Under the pieces are notes generated by a model. That model saw only the letters and a program-made list of their open reading frames with translations. It was not told the origin of the DNA and did no database searches. Shown piece after piece: positions 49,256-57,485 of a DNA stretch of 64,000 nt; the stretch's first letter is position 1; every line of letters starts with the position of its first letter. Origin of the DNA: a virus; the IMG/VR virus record IMGVR_UViG_3300019850_000208, positions 1-64,000 of that record. One strand, written 5' to 3'. The position numbers were made by a program, and so were the translations under genes.

Positions 49256-49744
49256 CTATGAATAATTCCACACTACCGCTTCCACACCGGTTCTATCTGA
49301 AGCGGAATTTATCTCCGTTTCTAATTGATTTGAATAATCACGAATGTTCTGACGTTCCAACAACAATGCTTGGTATTCATTATCAGAAAGACTTGTGCTG
49401 GAGCCGGTGCTATCATCTGCTAATTGATCTCTGTGTCTTAACACTTTCCAATCAGTTGCTTTGAGTTCATAATATGCAGACTGTTTAATGTATGCAATTC
49501 TATCGTCTTTAAGTTCCGCTAAAGGATAATAATCTTCTATATTTATTTCAACAATTTCTCCATCTATGTATTTATATAGAAAATGATTATAAAAATCGGT
49601 TAGAATAAGATTATAATGCCGTTCAATTGTGCCTTCTGGGGTGATGCATATATCATTCTGTTGAGGTGTTTCGAAAGCATCTGAAAATGCATGGATTATG
49701 ATATTGTTGTCATCTAATCTTACATAATGTTTATAGTTATTCAT
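49256..49744 (-). CDS. Tail-fibre-assembly-like protein, 162 aa
   Basis: ATDWKVLRHRDQL in the middle and LSDNEYQALLLERQNIRDYS near the end follow the pattern of small tail-fibre assembly chaperones (DUF4376-like: tDWxVxRxxDQ, LxxxRQxLRD). It sits directly upstream of the short collar fibre. Likely it helps fold or attach that fibre. Family call is by eye. Confidence 0.6.
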   Translation of the reverse strand: MNNYKHYVRLDDNNIIIHAFSDAFETPQQNDICITPEGTIERHYNLILTDFYNHFLYKYIDGEIVEINIEDYYPLAELKDDRIAYIKQSAYYELKATDWKVLRHRDQLADDSTGSSTSLSDNEYQALLLERQNIRDYSNQLETEINSASDRTGVEAVVWNYS

Positions 49745-50010
49745 TTTTTCCTCATTTCTTCTAATCTTTTGTTACGCTCTTTTGCTAATTCCAAAGGAAT
49801 ATCCTTAACAAGATTTTTCTTTTCTCCAAATGATATTTTTTGTGGATTCTTATCTGTTCTATCAAGTATTATTCTATCTCGTACCCGTCTCACTTTTTCT
49901 CTTGCAGCATTTTCTAACCAATCAATAAATGAATAGCAATCTGTTTCTATTACCCGTTGGTCTTCATCATCTATTTGAATTGTTTTTATTTCGTCTGATA
50001 TTGTTATCAT
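49741..50010 (-). CDS. Hypothetical protein, 89 aa
   Basis: Helical and strongly charged, with DWLENAAREKVRRVRDRIIL and a basic C-terminus. It overlaps the next gene by 4 bp (ATGA). It follows the fibre at 50020 by 9 bp. It could be another chaperone or a fibre-linked protein. Confidence 0.5.
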   Translation of the reverse strand: MITISDEIKTIQIDDEDQRVIETDCYSFIDWLENAAREKVRRVRDRIILDRTDKNPQKISFGEKKNLVKDIPLELAKERNKRLEEMRKK

Positions 50011-50019
50011 TATAATCTC

Positions 50020-51162
50020 CTATGCAAACTTATGTATGTTGAAATAATCATAAACAACATGTGCATATGTATTGACTGCTCCACCCTGATTATGATAAGC
50101 CCTTATATCTACATAATCATTTTTTGCTAAATAAATATCAGTGGCTAATTTAGTATCTACATAAAATGTACCTGCTGCATAAACCATATTTCTGTAACCA
50201 AAAACTACCTCAACTTCATTCCTAAAAAGGGCTATACGCCAATATTCACCGGCATCCCATGCTACACTGTTAGAAAGTAAACCAGCATCTGCATGGTAAT
50301 ATCCGCCTTCTTTTGCCGTAAATCTGTAATTTGTAATATTATCATATTCATTATTAAGATCGTATTCTTTATCATCATATTTTACAATTGTCCATGTATC
50401 ATTAGGAATCGACTGTACATCATCTTTTGTAATTCTACATGCACTCTGCTTTGGGAAATCTATAATACCATTATCGTGTATTCTTTGTGCTTCGACACCG
50501 GCTACTTTTGCAACAATTTCATCTTTGTCTGAAGTTTCTTCAACTTCGATATAAGTATCACCATCTGCATCACCTAATTTTTTACCAACTCCTAATATAG
50601 TATCTGATAATGTCGTAGTTCCACTAACCTCTAAAGTACTCAAAAACCACGCATCCCCAATTTGAGTAGGAGTAGATTTAATTTTACAAATTGATATAAT
50701 AAGTTCATTAGCATACTCACTACTAAGACCACTATCATATAAACTACTATTATCATCATTTATAAGTGGTGCTACAGCAAAATCACTATCTGGGTCATTA
50801 AGAGTTTGACCATTTGCTTCTACCCAGCCTGAAGGTAATTCTGGTTCATCATAAACAGCATAACTTTCATTTCCATCTGGAAAAGCATTATAATCCAAAG
50901 TTAAATCATTTGCAGAAACATTTAGTACTACTGCAAATATTTTATCAGTAGAATTATAAACAATATCACCAACTGATATAGTAGAAAAAGCTTCCGAGGA
51001 ATCCTTTAAATGATTTTCAGTATATGAATCTGCTGTACTAGATATTAGAGCAGTCTGAGTAATTGCATATCTGCTTTTCATCCAATACATAATTGTTCCA
51101 ATAGGTGAATCATCAAAATAAAGTCTACCACCTATAGGCTGTGATAAATGTTTTGTACTCAA
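50020..51162 (-). CDS. Tail fibre protein, 380 aa
   Basis: N-terminal stretch STKHLSQPIGGRLYFDDSPIGTIMYW resembles fibre attachment segments. PSGWVEANGQTLNDPDS is the end of a collar-like motif (xGWxxxNGxxL). The C-terminus (YWRIALFRNEVEV.., YVDIRAYHNQGG) resembles a C1q/TNF-like jelly-roll tip. The gene is more AT-rich than the giant fibre. It sits between small genes, as is usual for phage fibres. Confidence 0.7.
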   Translation of the reverse strand: MSTKHLSQPIGGRLYFDDSPIGTIMYWMKSRYAITQTALISSTADSYTENHLKDSSEAFSTISVGDIVYNSTDKIFAVVLNVSANDLTLDYNAFPDGNESYAVYDEPELPSGWVEANGQTLNDPDSDFAVAPLINDDNSSLYDSGLSSEYANELIISICKIKSTPTQIGDAWFLSTLEVSGTTTLSDTILGVGKKLGDADGDTYIEVEETSDKDEIVAKVAGVEAQRIHDNGIIDFPKQSACRITKDDVQSIPNDTWTIVKYDDKEYDLNNEYDNITNYRFTAKEGGYYHADAGLLSNSVAWDAGEYWRIALFRNEVEVVFGYRNMVYAAGTFYVDTKLATDIYLAKNDYVDIRAYHNQGGAVNTYAHVVYDYFNIHKFA

Positions 51163-51177
51163 TTTAAATTCTCCTTA

Positions 51178-52260
51178 TTATAATTCTGCATCAAACGCTA
51201 TATAAGATGTAATATTATTGTCAGAAGTTAGTTGATAAAGTTGACCTGCAGTCAACGATGAAGAAGCTGTCACACTAAGATCAATACAATGAGAACTACT
51301 TTGATCAACTGACATATTAGTAACTGATGTATTAGCTGTTCCATCGAAAACTATTAAATTACCTGAATAACTAAGAGACGGAGCTGTACGCATTATCACA
51401 GGAAACTGTACATAAATATAAGCACCTCCATTACCATTCCCAACTCCTTGTCCATACCTTATATAAGCTGATTCAGCATTTTTTCTATGATAATATCTCA
51501 TACTCCTTACTAACTCACTTTCATAATCATTAGGTATAAATGGAGTAGCGATTTTTCCAAGTTCAAATTTAACTCCAGCTAGGAAAATATTATTATCTGT
51601 ACTATCACATGCATTGACTTGATTAAAAGTCGCTATATAATTTCCTGTTTGCCATGCATCAGGAGTAGTTTGATACGTTGAACCACTTGCAAATGTCCAG
51701 TTTATATATAAACCAGCTCCATTAGCATAGTCCCATGTACCATCTGAATAATCAAATGGAATTACTATAATTTTATATTCCCAAGTATCAGTAACATTAA
51801 CAGTATATTCAGCAACATAGCTTCTATCAGAAATAGAATTTCGAAAACCAACACAATAAGTTCCTATTTTAGTTGCTTTAACCCAAAAAGATAGAACGCC
51901 ATAATTTCCTACATACTTCTTAAAATTATAACCTTCTATTGCTTGGTATAATTGACAATAATTACCTGCATCAATATCTGAATCAGCAGTAGTACAATCT
52001 ATTTTAAGAGAATAACTAATATCACTATTTGGTATATCTGTGTCACGAGTAATGTCATGAACCATAGTACCATTTTTAGTATAGCGAAACCTATCAGCAT
52101 TATATGTAGCATGAGGTATTGAAGCAAAACTAGTTCCTCTTTGCCAAAATCTTAGACCCCCATTAATAATATCATTGTGACCTACTAAGTTTTTACTACG
52201 TAAATAATCTTTCACATAAAGTGAATGGTCAAATATTTTAATTCCTTTAAATAATTTCAT
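51178..52260 (-). CDS. Tail fibre with carbohydrate-binding-like domain, 360 aa
   Basis: NDIINGGLRFWQRGTSFASI near residue 30-50, followed by TYNADRFRY, is the signature of a common phage tail protein with a beta-sandwich that binds carbohydrate. Later LSFWVKATKIGTY.. and the tail YHRKNAESAYIRYG fit the same family. It may be the receptor-binding tip. The gene has a distinct AT-rich flavour compared to 36546-45251, as has 50020-51162. Confidence 0.75.
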   Translation of the reverse strand: MKLFKGIKIFDHSLYVKDYLRSKNLVGHNDIINGGLRFWQRGTSFASIPHATYNADRFRYTKNGTMVHDITRDTDIPNSDISYSLKIDCTTADSDIDAGNYCQLYQAIEGYNFKKYVGNYGVLSFWVKATKIGTYCVGFRNSISDRSYVAEYTVNVTDTWEYKIIVIPFDYSDGTWDYANGAGLYINWTFASGSTYQTTPDAWQTGNYIATFNQVNACDSTDNNIFLAGVKFELGKIATPFIPNDYESELVRSMRYYHRKNAESAYIRYGQGVGNGNGGAYIYVQFPVIMRTAPSLSYSGNLIVFDGTANTSVTNMSVDQSSSHCIDLSVTASSSLTAGQLYQLTSDNNITSYIAFDAEL

Positions 52261-52279
52261 TTAATTTTCAATCCTTAAT

Positions 52280-52537
52280 TTATGTTATATTACCAGTTTT
52301 GAAATTAATGTTATGCGGTTGTACATAATCAAAATTGTATTTCTTTCCCATTTTCTCCCACCATATTTCGCTCAATCTGTTCATCTTTACATATTTATTT
52401 AATATTTCATATAGCAATTCTTTATTCTTAATTGGTACTGTTTTCATGAGCAATTTATCAAGTAACTCCTCAATTCCCATCTTTTTATCAATGATATTTT
52501 GAATTGTTTTTCTTTCTCTCTCGGTAACTGTTATCAT
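52280..52537 (-). CDS. Hypothetical protein, 85 aa
   Basis: Helical, with TERERKTIQNIIDKKMGIEELLDKLL and an aromatic C-terminus. It is placed between the two fibre genes and could be a fibre chaperone. Preceded by GGAGTCTAAAATG on the coding strand. Confidence 0.5.
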   Translation of the reverse strand: MITVTERERKTIQNIIDKKMGIEELLDKLLMKTVPIKNKELLYEILNKYVKMNRLSEIWWEKMGKKYNFDYVQPHNINFKTGNIT

Positions 52538-52547
52538 TTTAGACTCC

Positions 52548-53126
52548 TTAACTCATTTTTATTATCGGTATTAAACTATAAAATGCTGGTTTATTCGCTC
52601 CTGTTCCTGAACTTCCAGCATTATCTATTGTTACTGTGTGATTATGAGCTTGATTATTATTTCCTACCCTACTATTTATTGCTTCACATGTAGCTGCAGA
52701 TGCAGCAGCATAACCAAGTAATGAACCGTTGCCAGTCTCAAGGTTAACATTATGGTCATGATTTGCACTTTGATTTCCAACAGAATTTGTGTGAGTATGG
52801 CTTACCACTATTGCATCATCACTGCCACCAGTATTACCAGAGGCAGATTCCATCCTTAGAAATCTATTAAGCATATTTGGTGTACCTGCGTTGCCATTGC
52901 AAGCCTTCCAGCCCGGCAAAGATATCGTATCTCCGGTCCTGTCTCCAATGTCTTCAGTTCTTGAGGCGGCATCTGCAATGCCAGAGCCATTATACATTAG
53001 AATTACACCCACCGGCAAAGCGGGTTGTACATCATTCGCTGCAGCGCCAGATGTTACGGCAGTATCCACTTTAGTTTCAAAACTGCTTGTCTCTATATCG
53101 TGGCCTTTGACTTGTGTTGCTGACAT
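52548..53126 (-). CDS. Short tail-collar fibre protein, 192 aa
   Basis: N-terminus SATQVKGHDIETSSFETKVDTAVTSGAAANDVQ is almost the same as in 48716-49246. The collar domain (VILMYNGSGIAD.., KACNGNAGTPNMLNRFLR) and the ending ANKPAFYSLIPIIKMS follow. Two HTHTN/HNH-type stretches could bind iron or zinc at the tip. It is one of three collar fibres in the phage. Upstream lies a fibre at 53245-54942. Confidence 0.85.
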   Translation of the reverse strand: MSATQVKGHDIETSSFETKVDTAVTSGAAANDVQPALPVGVILMYNGSGIADAASRTEDIGDRTGDTISLPGWKACNGNAGTPNMLNRFLRMESASGNTGGSDDAIVVSHTHTNSVGNQSANHDHNVNLETGNGSLLGYAAASAATCEAINSRVGNNNQAHNHTVTIDNAGSSGTGANKPAFYSLIPIIKMS

Positions 53127-53244
53127 ATAATAATCACCCCTTGTTTAAAAACATCTTTGAATATTGTCATCTTTCTTCTGCTGTTTTATATCCCCTTTTA
53201 TTTCAGCATTCATTATAGCTTCTATAAGTTCTATTATTTTATTC

Positions 53245-54942
53245 TTAATACTTTATAATAAAATTAACCCCTACATTATTAGGCCTTGTTTCATTTGACG
53301 TTCTCGGAGTTCCATTTGCTCCGTCGGTTATAATGTTCCTTGCTTCTATATGCTCAAATGTACCCGAAACCTCAGTATAACTATATGCATCTCCGTCCGT
53401 TGTACCAGGATCACCTATTATAAAGGTAGCTCTATCGCTTTTCAATTCATGCCAATGCCCCTGAAAACTATCATCTTCTGCGGTTCCTAATACTGTTGTA
53501 TGATTTTGTGTAAATTTCGTAGAAGTTCCAACGCCTCTTGGGAATGCCCCTCTCATATCGGGTACATTAAAAGTTGTTGAGCCGTCTCCTGTCCCATAAG
53601 TTGTTCCTATGACAGCAAACAAAGCAGCATAAGTTGTCCTGCTAACTGCTGCACCATTACAAAGAAGCCATCCTGTTGGAGCTGTTGCTGCCCCATACAT
53701 TGTGATTGCACCTATTATAATAAGGTCATATACAGCATCTGCACTGGGAGCATGAGTAGTATCACCATCAGTTATATTCTGTGTAATAAAACTACTATAA
53801 TCATTTTTAGTAGCTTCGCCAACATTGATATCAATTTCGGTGGTGGATTTGGCTACCCCAAGCCATACTCTATATTCATCAGAGGATATTAAATCCGTAT
53901 CCTGAATTATAGCTCCACTGTCGCCAAGAAATACTGGATCTCCAGCCGTCAATCCAGTAAAGCCATCCAAAAGGCCAGATCCCTGAACCGTAACATTATG
54001 TGATGAACTCGCCGCGGCAGTTGAAATTCCTATAACTTCTATTTTAGAACTATAGCGCTTATCGGCGGCTACAGCCTGATCTATGGTGCTGTTTTTGGCG
54101 CAAACTTTATAGGCGCCGATGCTTTCTCCAGCGGTATATGTTTTACTAGAAGTTCCTGATGAACCAGATGCTGTATAATCCCTGGCTTTGCGTATAACTA
54201 CAATGTCACCATTGACCAGGCCATTATTAAAAGCTATTTGGCCATCTGCAGTTTCCTGATAGTCATTACCTGATCCTTCCAGCATCAAAAGACCATTTTT
54301 GAATACATCCACTTCTTGATTGCCATGAGTAAATGAAAATGTAGTGTTGAACACAGTTTGACTGGCTGTTGCCGTAAAACTCTCTACCTCACCATAAAAA
54401 TTATTATTTGGATTGCCTATTATGAATGATACATCATCGCCTGCGACGACTGTGTATTCGAATGTTACTGTGTGCTCATCAGTTTCAGTATAATCATAGC
54501 CTGCGCCATTTTTCATCAAAAGACCATTTTTATACACGCGTAGGTTATCCGTGCCGGGCACATAATCATGACTCAAAGTAAAGGTGGTTTGTCCAGGTCC
54601 TGAGGAAACAACATAATCTTCGCGAATTGTGTTTACAACATTTCCAGAAAATGATACAGCATTCCATTCAGATGCTGAAGAATCCCACTGGTAAAACTCT
54701 TCTCGATTATTGACAAATCTTATATCATTATCAGAATTCCCGGTTGCAGGCAAATCACTATAAGCATCAACACTGCCCTTAAGACTGCCCAATGAATCGC
54801 TAATCCAACCGGTAACGCTATTGATTTTAGATTGAGCTATATCTGCGCCGGAATTTACATCAGCATTCTTTATAGTTCCGTCTTTTATGTCTACAGATTC
54901 AACTGAATCATCTCTAATTTGAGAACCTTTGATTCCAGGCAT
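53245..54942 (-). CDS. Tail fibre with collar domain, 565 aa
   Basis: N-terminus PGIKGSQIRDDSVESVDIKDGTIKNADV resembles fibre attachment repeats. One GDxRxV-type module (DLPATGNSDNDIRFV) follows. Two YNGL-like beta modules carry FKNGLLMLEGSGNDY and YKNGLLMKNGAGYDY. The C-terminus is a tail collar (LCNGAAVSRTTYAALFAVIG, FNVPDMRGAFPRG) of a different subtype from the short fibres. Residues just before the end (NETRPNNVGVNFIIKY) are typical of such fibres. It has a good start 13 bp from 54942. Confidence 0.85.
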   Translation of the reverse strand: MPGIKGSQIRDDSVESVDIKDGTIKNADVNSGADIAQSKINSVTGWISDSLGSLKGSVDAYSDLPATGNSDNDIRFVNNREEFYQWDSSASEWNAVSFSGNVVNTIREDYVVSSGPGQTTFTLSHDYVPGTDNLRVYKNGLLMKNGAGYDYTETDEHTVTFEYTVVAGDDVSFIIGNPNNNFYGEVESFTATASQTVFNTTFSFTHGNQEVDVFKNGLLMLEGSGNDYQETADGQIAFNNGLVNGDIVVIRKARDYTASGSSGTSSKTYTAGESIGAYKVCAKNSTIDQAVAADKRYSSKIEVIGISTAAASSSHNVTVQGSGLLDGFTGLTAGDPVFLGDSGAIIQDTDLISSDEYRVWLGVAKSTTEIDINVGEATKNDYSSFITQNITDGDTTHAPSADAVYDLIIIGAITMYGAATAPTGWLLCNGAAVSRTTYAALFAVIGTTYGTGDGSTTFNVPDMRGAFPRGVGTSTKFTQNHTTVLGTAEDDSFQGHWHELKSDRATFIIGDPGTTDGDAYSYTEVSGTFEHIEARNIITDGANGTPRTSNETRPNNVGVNFIIKY

Positions 54943-54943
54943 A

Positions 54944-55210
54944 TTATTTTCCTATTATTGCTTTAATAACTGGTTCAAGATGCATTTCATATTCAAAACA
55001 CAGCTTTACGAAAAGCCGTCTGTTTTTATCTGGTGTATGCAATATCTTAAAAGACCTCAGGTTTCTTGTGATTGGGTTATCTGTTTTGATTATACCAGAT
55101 ACCATAGCTAGGTCATTTTTAAAAAATACATAACCTATAATATTTACCACATCATTAGAGTGTAACTTTTGCAAATGTTCTACTTTCATTTCAATGTTTT
55201 TAGTATTCAC
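54944..55210 (-). CDS. Hypothetical protein, 88 aa
   Basis: Mixed alpha/beta protein with a KHLQKLHSNDVVNIIGYVFFKNDLAMV-like middle. No known motif. It lies between two fibres with almost no gap and may be an assembly or tail-associated protein. Confidence 0.5.
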   Translation of the reverse strand: MNTKNIEMKVEHLQKLHSNDVVNIIGYVFFKNDLAMVSGIIKTDNPITRNLRSFKILHTPDKNRRLFVKLCFEYEMHLEPVIKAIIGK

Positions 55211-55220
55211 TCTTTGTTCC

Positions 55221-56255
55221 TCAGTATTGATGTCTAACTTCTATATTGGGATTGTCACCAGGTACAATCCAGCCACTATTAAACACTATATGAAATGTAC
55301 CATATTGATTGAATGGCACATTATTATACATGCCTATAAATGTGGCTATTATATATCCATTACCACTGGTCCATGGAACGCCAGACTGATTCCCGGCTCT
55401 TTCGCCTTCATTAAAATTGCTAATAAGATCCAAAGTATCTATTAAAATATTATTCTTATATAAGTATAATGCCCCTTTATCTGCTGGCCCAAAATCTATA
55501 TTCCCAGAATTGACTGGTAATGAGTTTATAATGCCATTATGAGCGTCTCCTGGACTATAATCTACGAAATATGTTCCAGAACCACTATAGTCGGACAAGA
55601 ATCCGTTATAGACAGGCGATATTGGAATATCTCCAGATAGTGGATCATGTCCTGGTGGCAGCAATTTAGCGGCTAAGCTGGCGTGTATATCAATCCAGTC
55701 ACTTTGACTTTGATCCCATCTAAAGACGTCATTTGTATCTTTTGTCAGTCTAACGTGTCCATCTATATTGCCAGTTAATGGCAAATCTCCTTCAGAGCTT
55801 ACAGGCGCCAACCACCATGAACCACCGCCCCCGCCGCCAGATATTGTTTGCCATACCGAATATTCACCATTCCAACGGTATATGGTATTAAGTTCTAATA
55901 CAAGTCTTGCTTCTCCATTCAGATTGCCAGTTAATGGCAGATCGCCATATGCCTCTACCGGCTCCCCCCAGTAATTTCCTATAACTGGAAGCCAATCGCC
56001 AATAAATACTGGGTTGCCAAATTGATCGAATCCAGCTTCCTCAACCCAAATCCATACTTTTTTATTGTCTAATGTCAGTCGTGCATCGCCATGCTTATTT
56101 CCTGATAAAGGCAGCTCGTCAAATGCGGATACTGGTTGTAGCCAATATGTTTGATCTTTGCGGTAGTAGCGATCATCGTGCACTTTCGGCGGATGAACAT
56201 TGCTAACGGCTGTAAATCGTCCATATTCGTCGACTATTACATAACGTACTGACAT
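55221..56255 (-). CDS. Tail fibre with three GDxRLV modules, 344 aa
   Basis: Three copies of the module: LPLSGNKHGDARLT, DLPLTGNLNGEARLV and DLPLTGNIDGHVRLT, each with a Y/F-R/W-W-N-type continuation. The N-terminus has a HDDRYYRKDQ segment. After a glycine-rich stretch the C-terminal part is beta-rich. It relates to 45334-47208 by module but is shorter. Its start follows GAAGGAAT. Confidence 0.8.
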   Translation of the reverse strand: MSVRYVIVDEYGRFTAVSNVHPPKVHDDRYYRKDQTYWLQPVSAFDELPLSGNKHGDARLTLDNKKVWIWVEEAGFDQFGNPVFIGDWLPVIGNYWGEPVEAYGDLPLTGNLNGEARLVLELNTIYRWNGEYSVWQTISGGGGGGSWWLAPVSSEGDLPLTGNIDGHVRLTKDTNDVFRWDQSQSDWIDIHASLAAKLLPPGHDPLSGDIPISPVYNGFLSDYSGSGTYFVDYSPGDAHNGIINSLPVNSGNIDFGPADKGALYLYKNNILIDTLDLISNFNEGERAGNQSGVPWTSGNGYIIATFIGMYNNVPFNQYGTFHIVFNSGWIVPGDNPNIEVRHQY

Positions 56256-56265
56256 TTATTCCTTC

Positions 56266-56541
56266 TTAATGTATTATATCAAAAGCATGTTTAATAACAA
56301 ATTTTTTGTTTTTACCAGTTTTGAGATGGTTTGCGTGAATCTCAAACTCCTGATCCTGGCCTGCGACAGTCGGGCGGTTAATGTCGCTAATTGTTTTAAC
56401 AATCCATGAATTCCACCATTTATTGGCGGAAGATGATGACAATAGCTTTAGTAGTTTAACAACAGAAATATTATACCTATCATAGCCCCACTGAACAGCA
56501 GCTACTCTCACATCACCTACTCGTGGTTTGTTAAGTTTCAT
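56266..56541 (-). CDS. Hypothetical protein, 91 aa
   Basis: Basic protein with a KLLKLLSSSSANKWWNSWIVKT stretch. No known motif. It overlaps the next gene's coding end by 4 bp and follows a fibre gene. Likely part of the tail cluster. Confidence 0.45.
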   Translation of the reverse strand: MKLNKPRVGDVRVAAVQWGYDRYNISVVKLLKLLSSSSANKWWNSWIVKTISDINRPTVAGQDQEFEIHANHLKTGKNKKFVIKHAFDIIH

Positions 56542-56888
56542 AGCTGCATATCTCCGAATAATTTCATTATAAATTGCTGCTTCTTTATAAGTTCAAGTGC
56601 CAATTCTACCCATAAGCCTGCCAACTTGCTGCTGCCGCCTATATGCCAATCTCTTATGTTCTCTGTTTCCAAACCCTCATCTCCAAGGTAGTTTTTGCCG
56701 GTTTTATAATTATAGATAGTGGCCACCATATCGCCGGGAAATTTTAGATCCCATTCGGCATCTGTCTTAAAACCGTCGCTGAAGTGTGGCTCTCCAAATG
56801 TGCCTACCAGCTTTTTATAACTTATGTCTATTTCATCTTTAAGACCTGTCCTAGCAATATTAGTAGTTTTGCCCCAAAATTTTTTCAT
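56538..56888 (-). CDS. Conserved phage hypothetical protein, 116 aa
   Basis: FGEPHFSDGFKTDAEW.., VATIYNYKTGKNYLG and RDWHIGGSS are segments I recognise from many phage hypothetical proteins, with no assigned role. It couples by ATGA overlaps to both neighbours. A structural or regulatory job cannot be told. Confidence 0.6.
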   Translation of the reverse strand: MKKFWGKTTNIARTGLKDEIDISYKKLVGTFGEPHFSDGFKTDAEWDLKFPGDMVATIYNYKTGKNYLGDEGLETENIRDWHIGGSSKLAGLWVELALELIKKQQFIMKLFGDMQL

Positions 56889-57451
56889 TCTGGATGTCTT
56901 CCTCTTTTTAGTTTCGTGCGCCGCATGCCAAGATATGCGCCAATAAATCTTAATACTTTTGATCTTCCAATATCGGCCGGACTCTCTTGGCCTTCAGTTT
57001 TATTTGGTATTAAATCGATTCCAACCTTTTTATATGCTCTACTCACTAGCTCACTGCAGATTTTAGCCTCTTTTTCAACAAAAGGATTTCTCCATTTATC
57101 CGGCAATAACGCCATAAGTGGAAACAAAAATAACATTATATAATTATAAGATTCTCCTACATGATTCATAACTTCCGAGCATATTTTTTCGGCCTTATCA
57201 TCGGATAAATTTGGATATCTAAGAATATCAATTCTATAAAACCTTTGAGCTGTTTGTTTTAATGTTCTCACTCTAACACCCTTGCCGAATTTATTAGTAG
57301 CATCCACAATGCCTCCGCCGCCGATATAGACTGCGGCATGAGAATAAATGCTTTTTGTGAATTTTTCAATCAGTTTTCCCAAAATCGTATTATTGCACGT
57401 GACTAAGATATCCGCGCGTTTAAGATCTCTAACTAAATCGTATCTGTTCAT
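56885..57451 (-). CDS. YiiX/YebB-like permuted papain-fold hydrolase
   Basis: 188 residues. YSHAAVYIGGGGIVDA (H38) and, near the other end, ICSELVSRAY (C132) have the His-then-Cys order of the permuted NlpC/P60 (YiiX, LRAT-like) hydrolases. The N-terminal ADILVTC also fits. In this family the fold cleaves amide or ester bonds, in lipids or cell wall. In a tail cluster it could open the cell envelope during injection, or act on a host lipid after infection. Confidence 0.75.
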   Translation of the reverse strand: MNRYDLVRDLKRADILVTCNNTILGKLIEKFTKSIYSHAAVYIGGGGIVDATNKFGKGVRVRTLKQTAQRFYRIDILRYPNLSDDKAEKICSEVMNHVGESYNYIMLFLFPLMALLPDKWRNPFVEKEAKICSELVSRAYKKVGIDLIPNKTEGQESPADIGRSKVLRFIGAYLGMRRTKLKRGRHPE

Positions 57452-57485
57452 GATTTTGTTCTCCCCCTTTATTGATACTATTACA

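Noticed and set aside
53145-53213. Possible leftward 22-codon gene (MNAEIKGDIKQQ..)
   Set aside because: It reads like a small helix, but it is too short and lacks a binding site. Not enough to support it.
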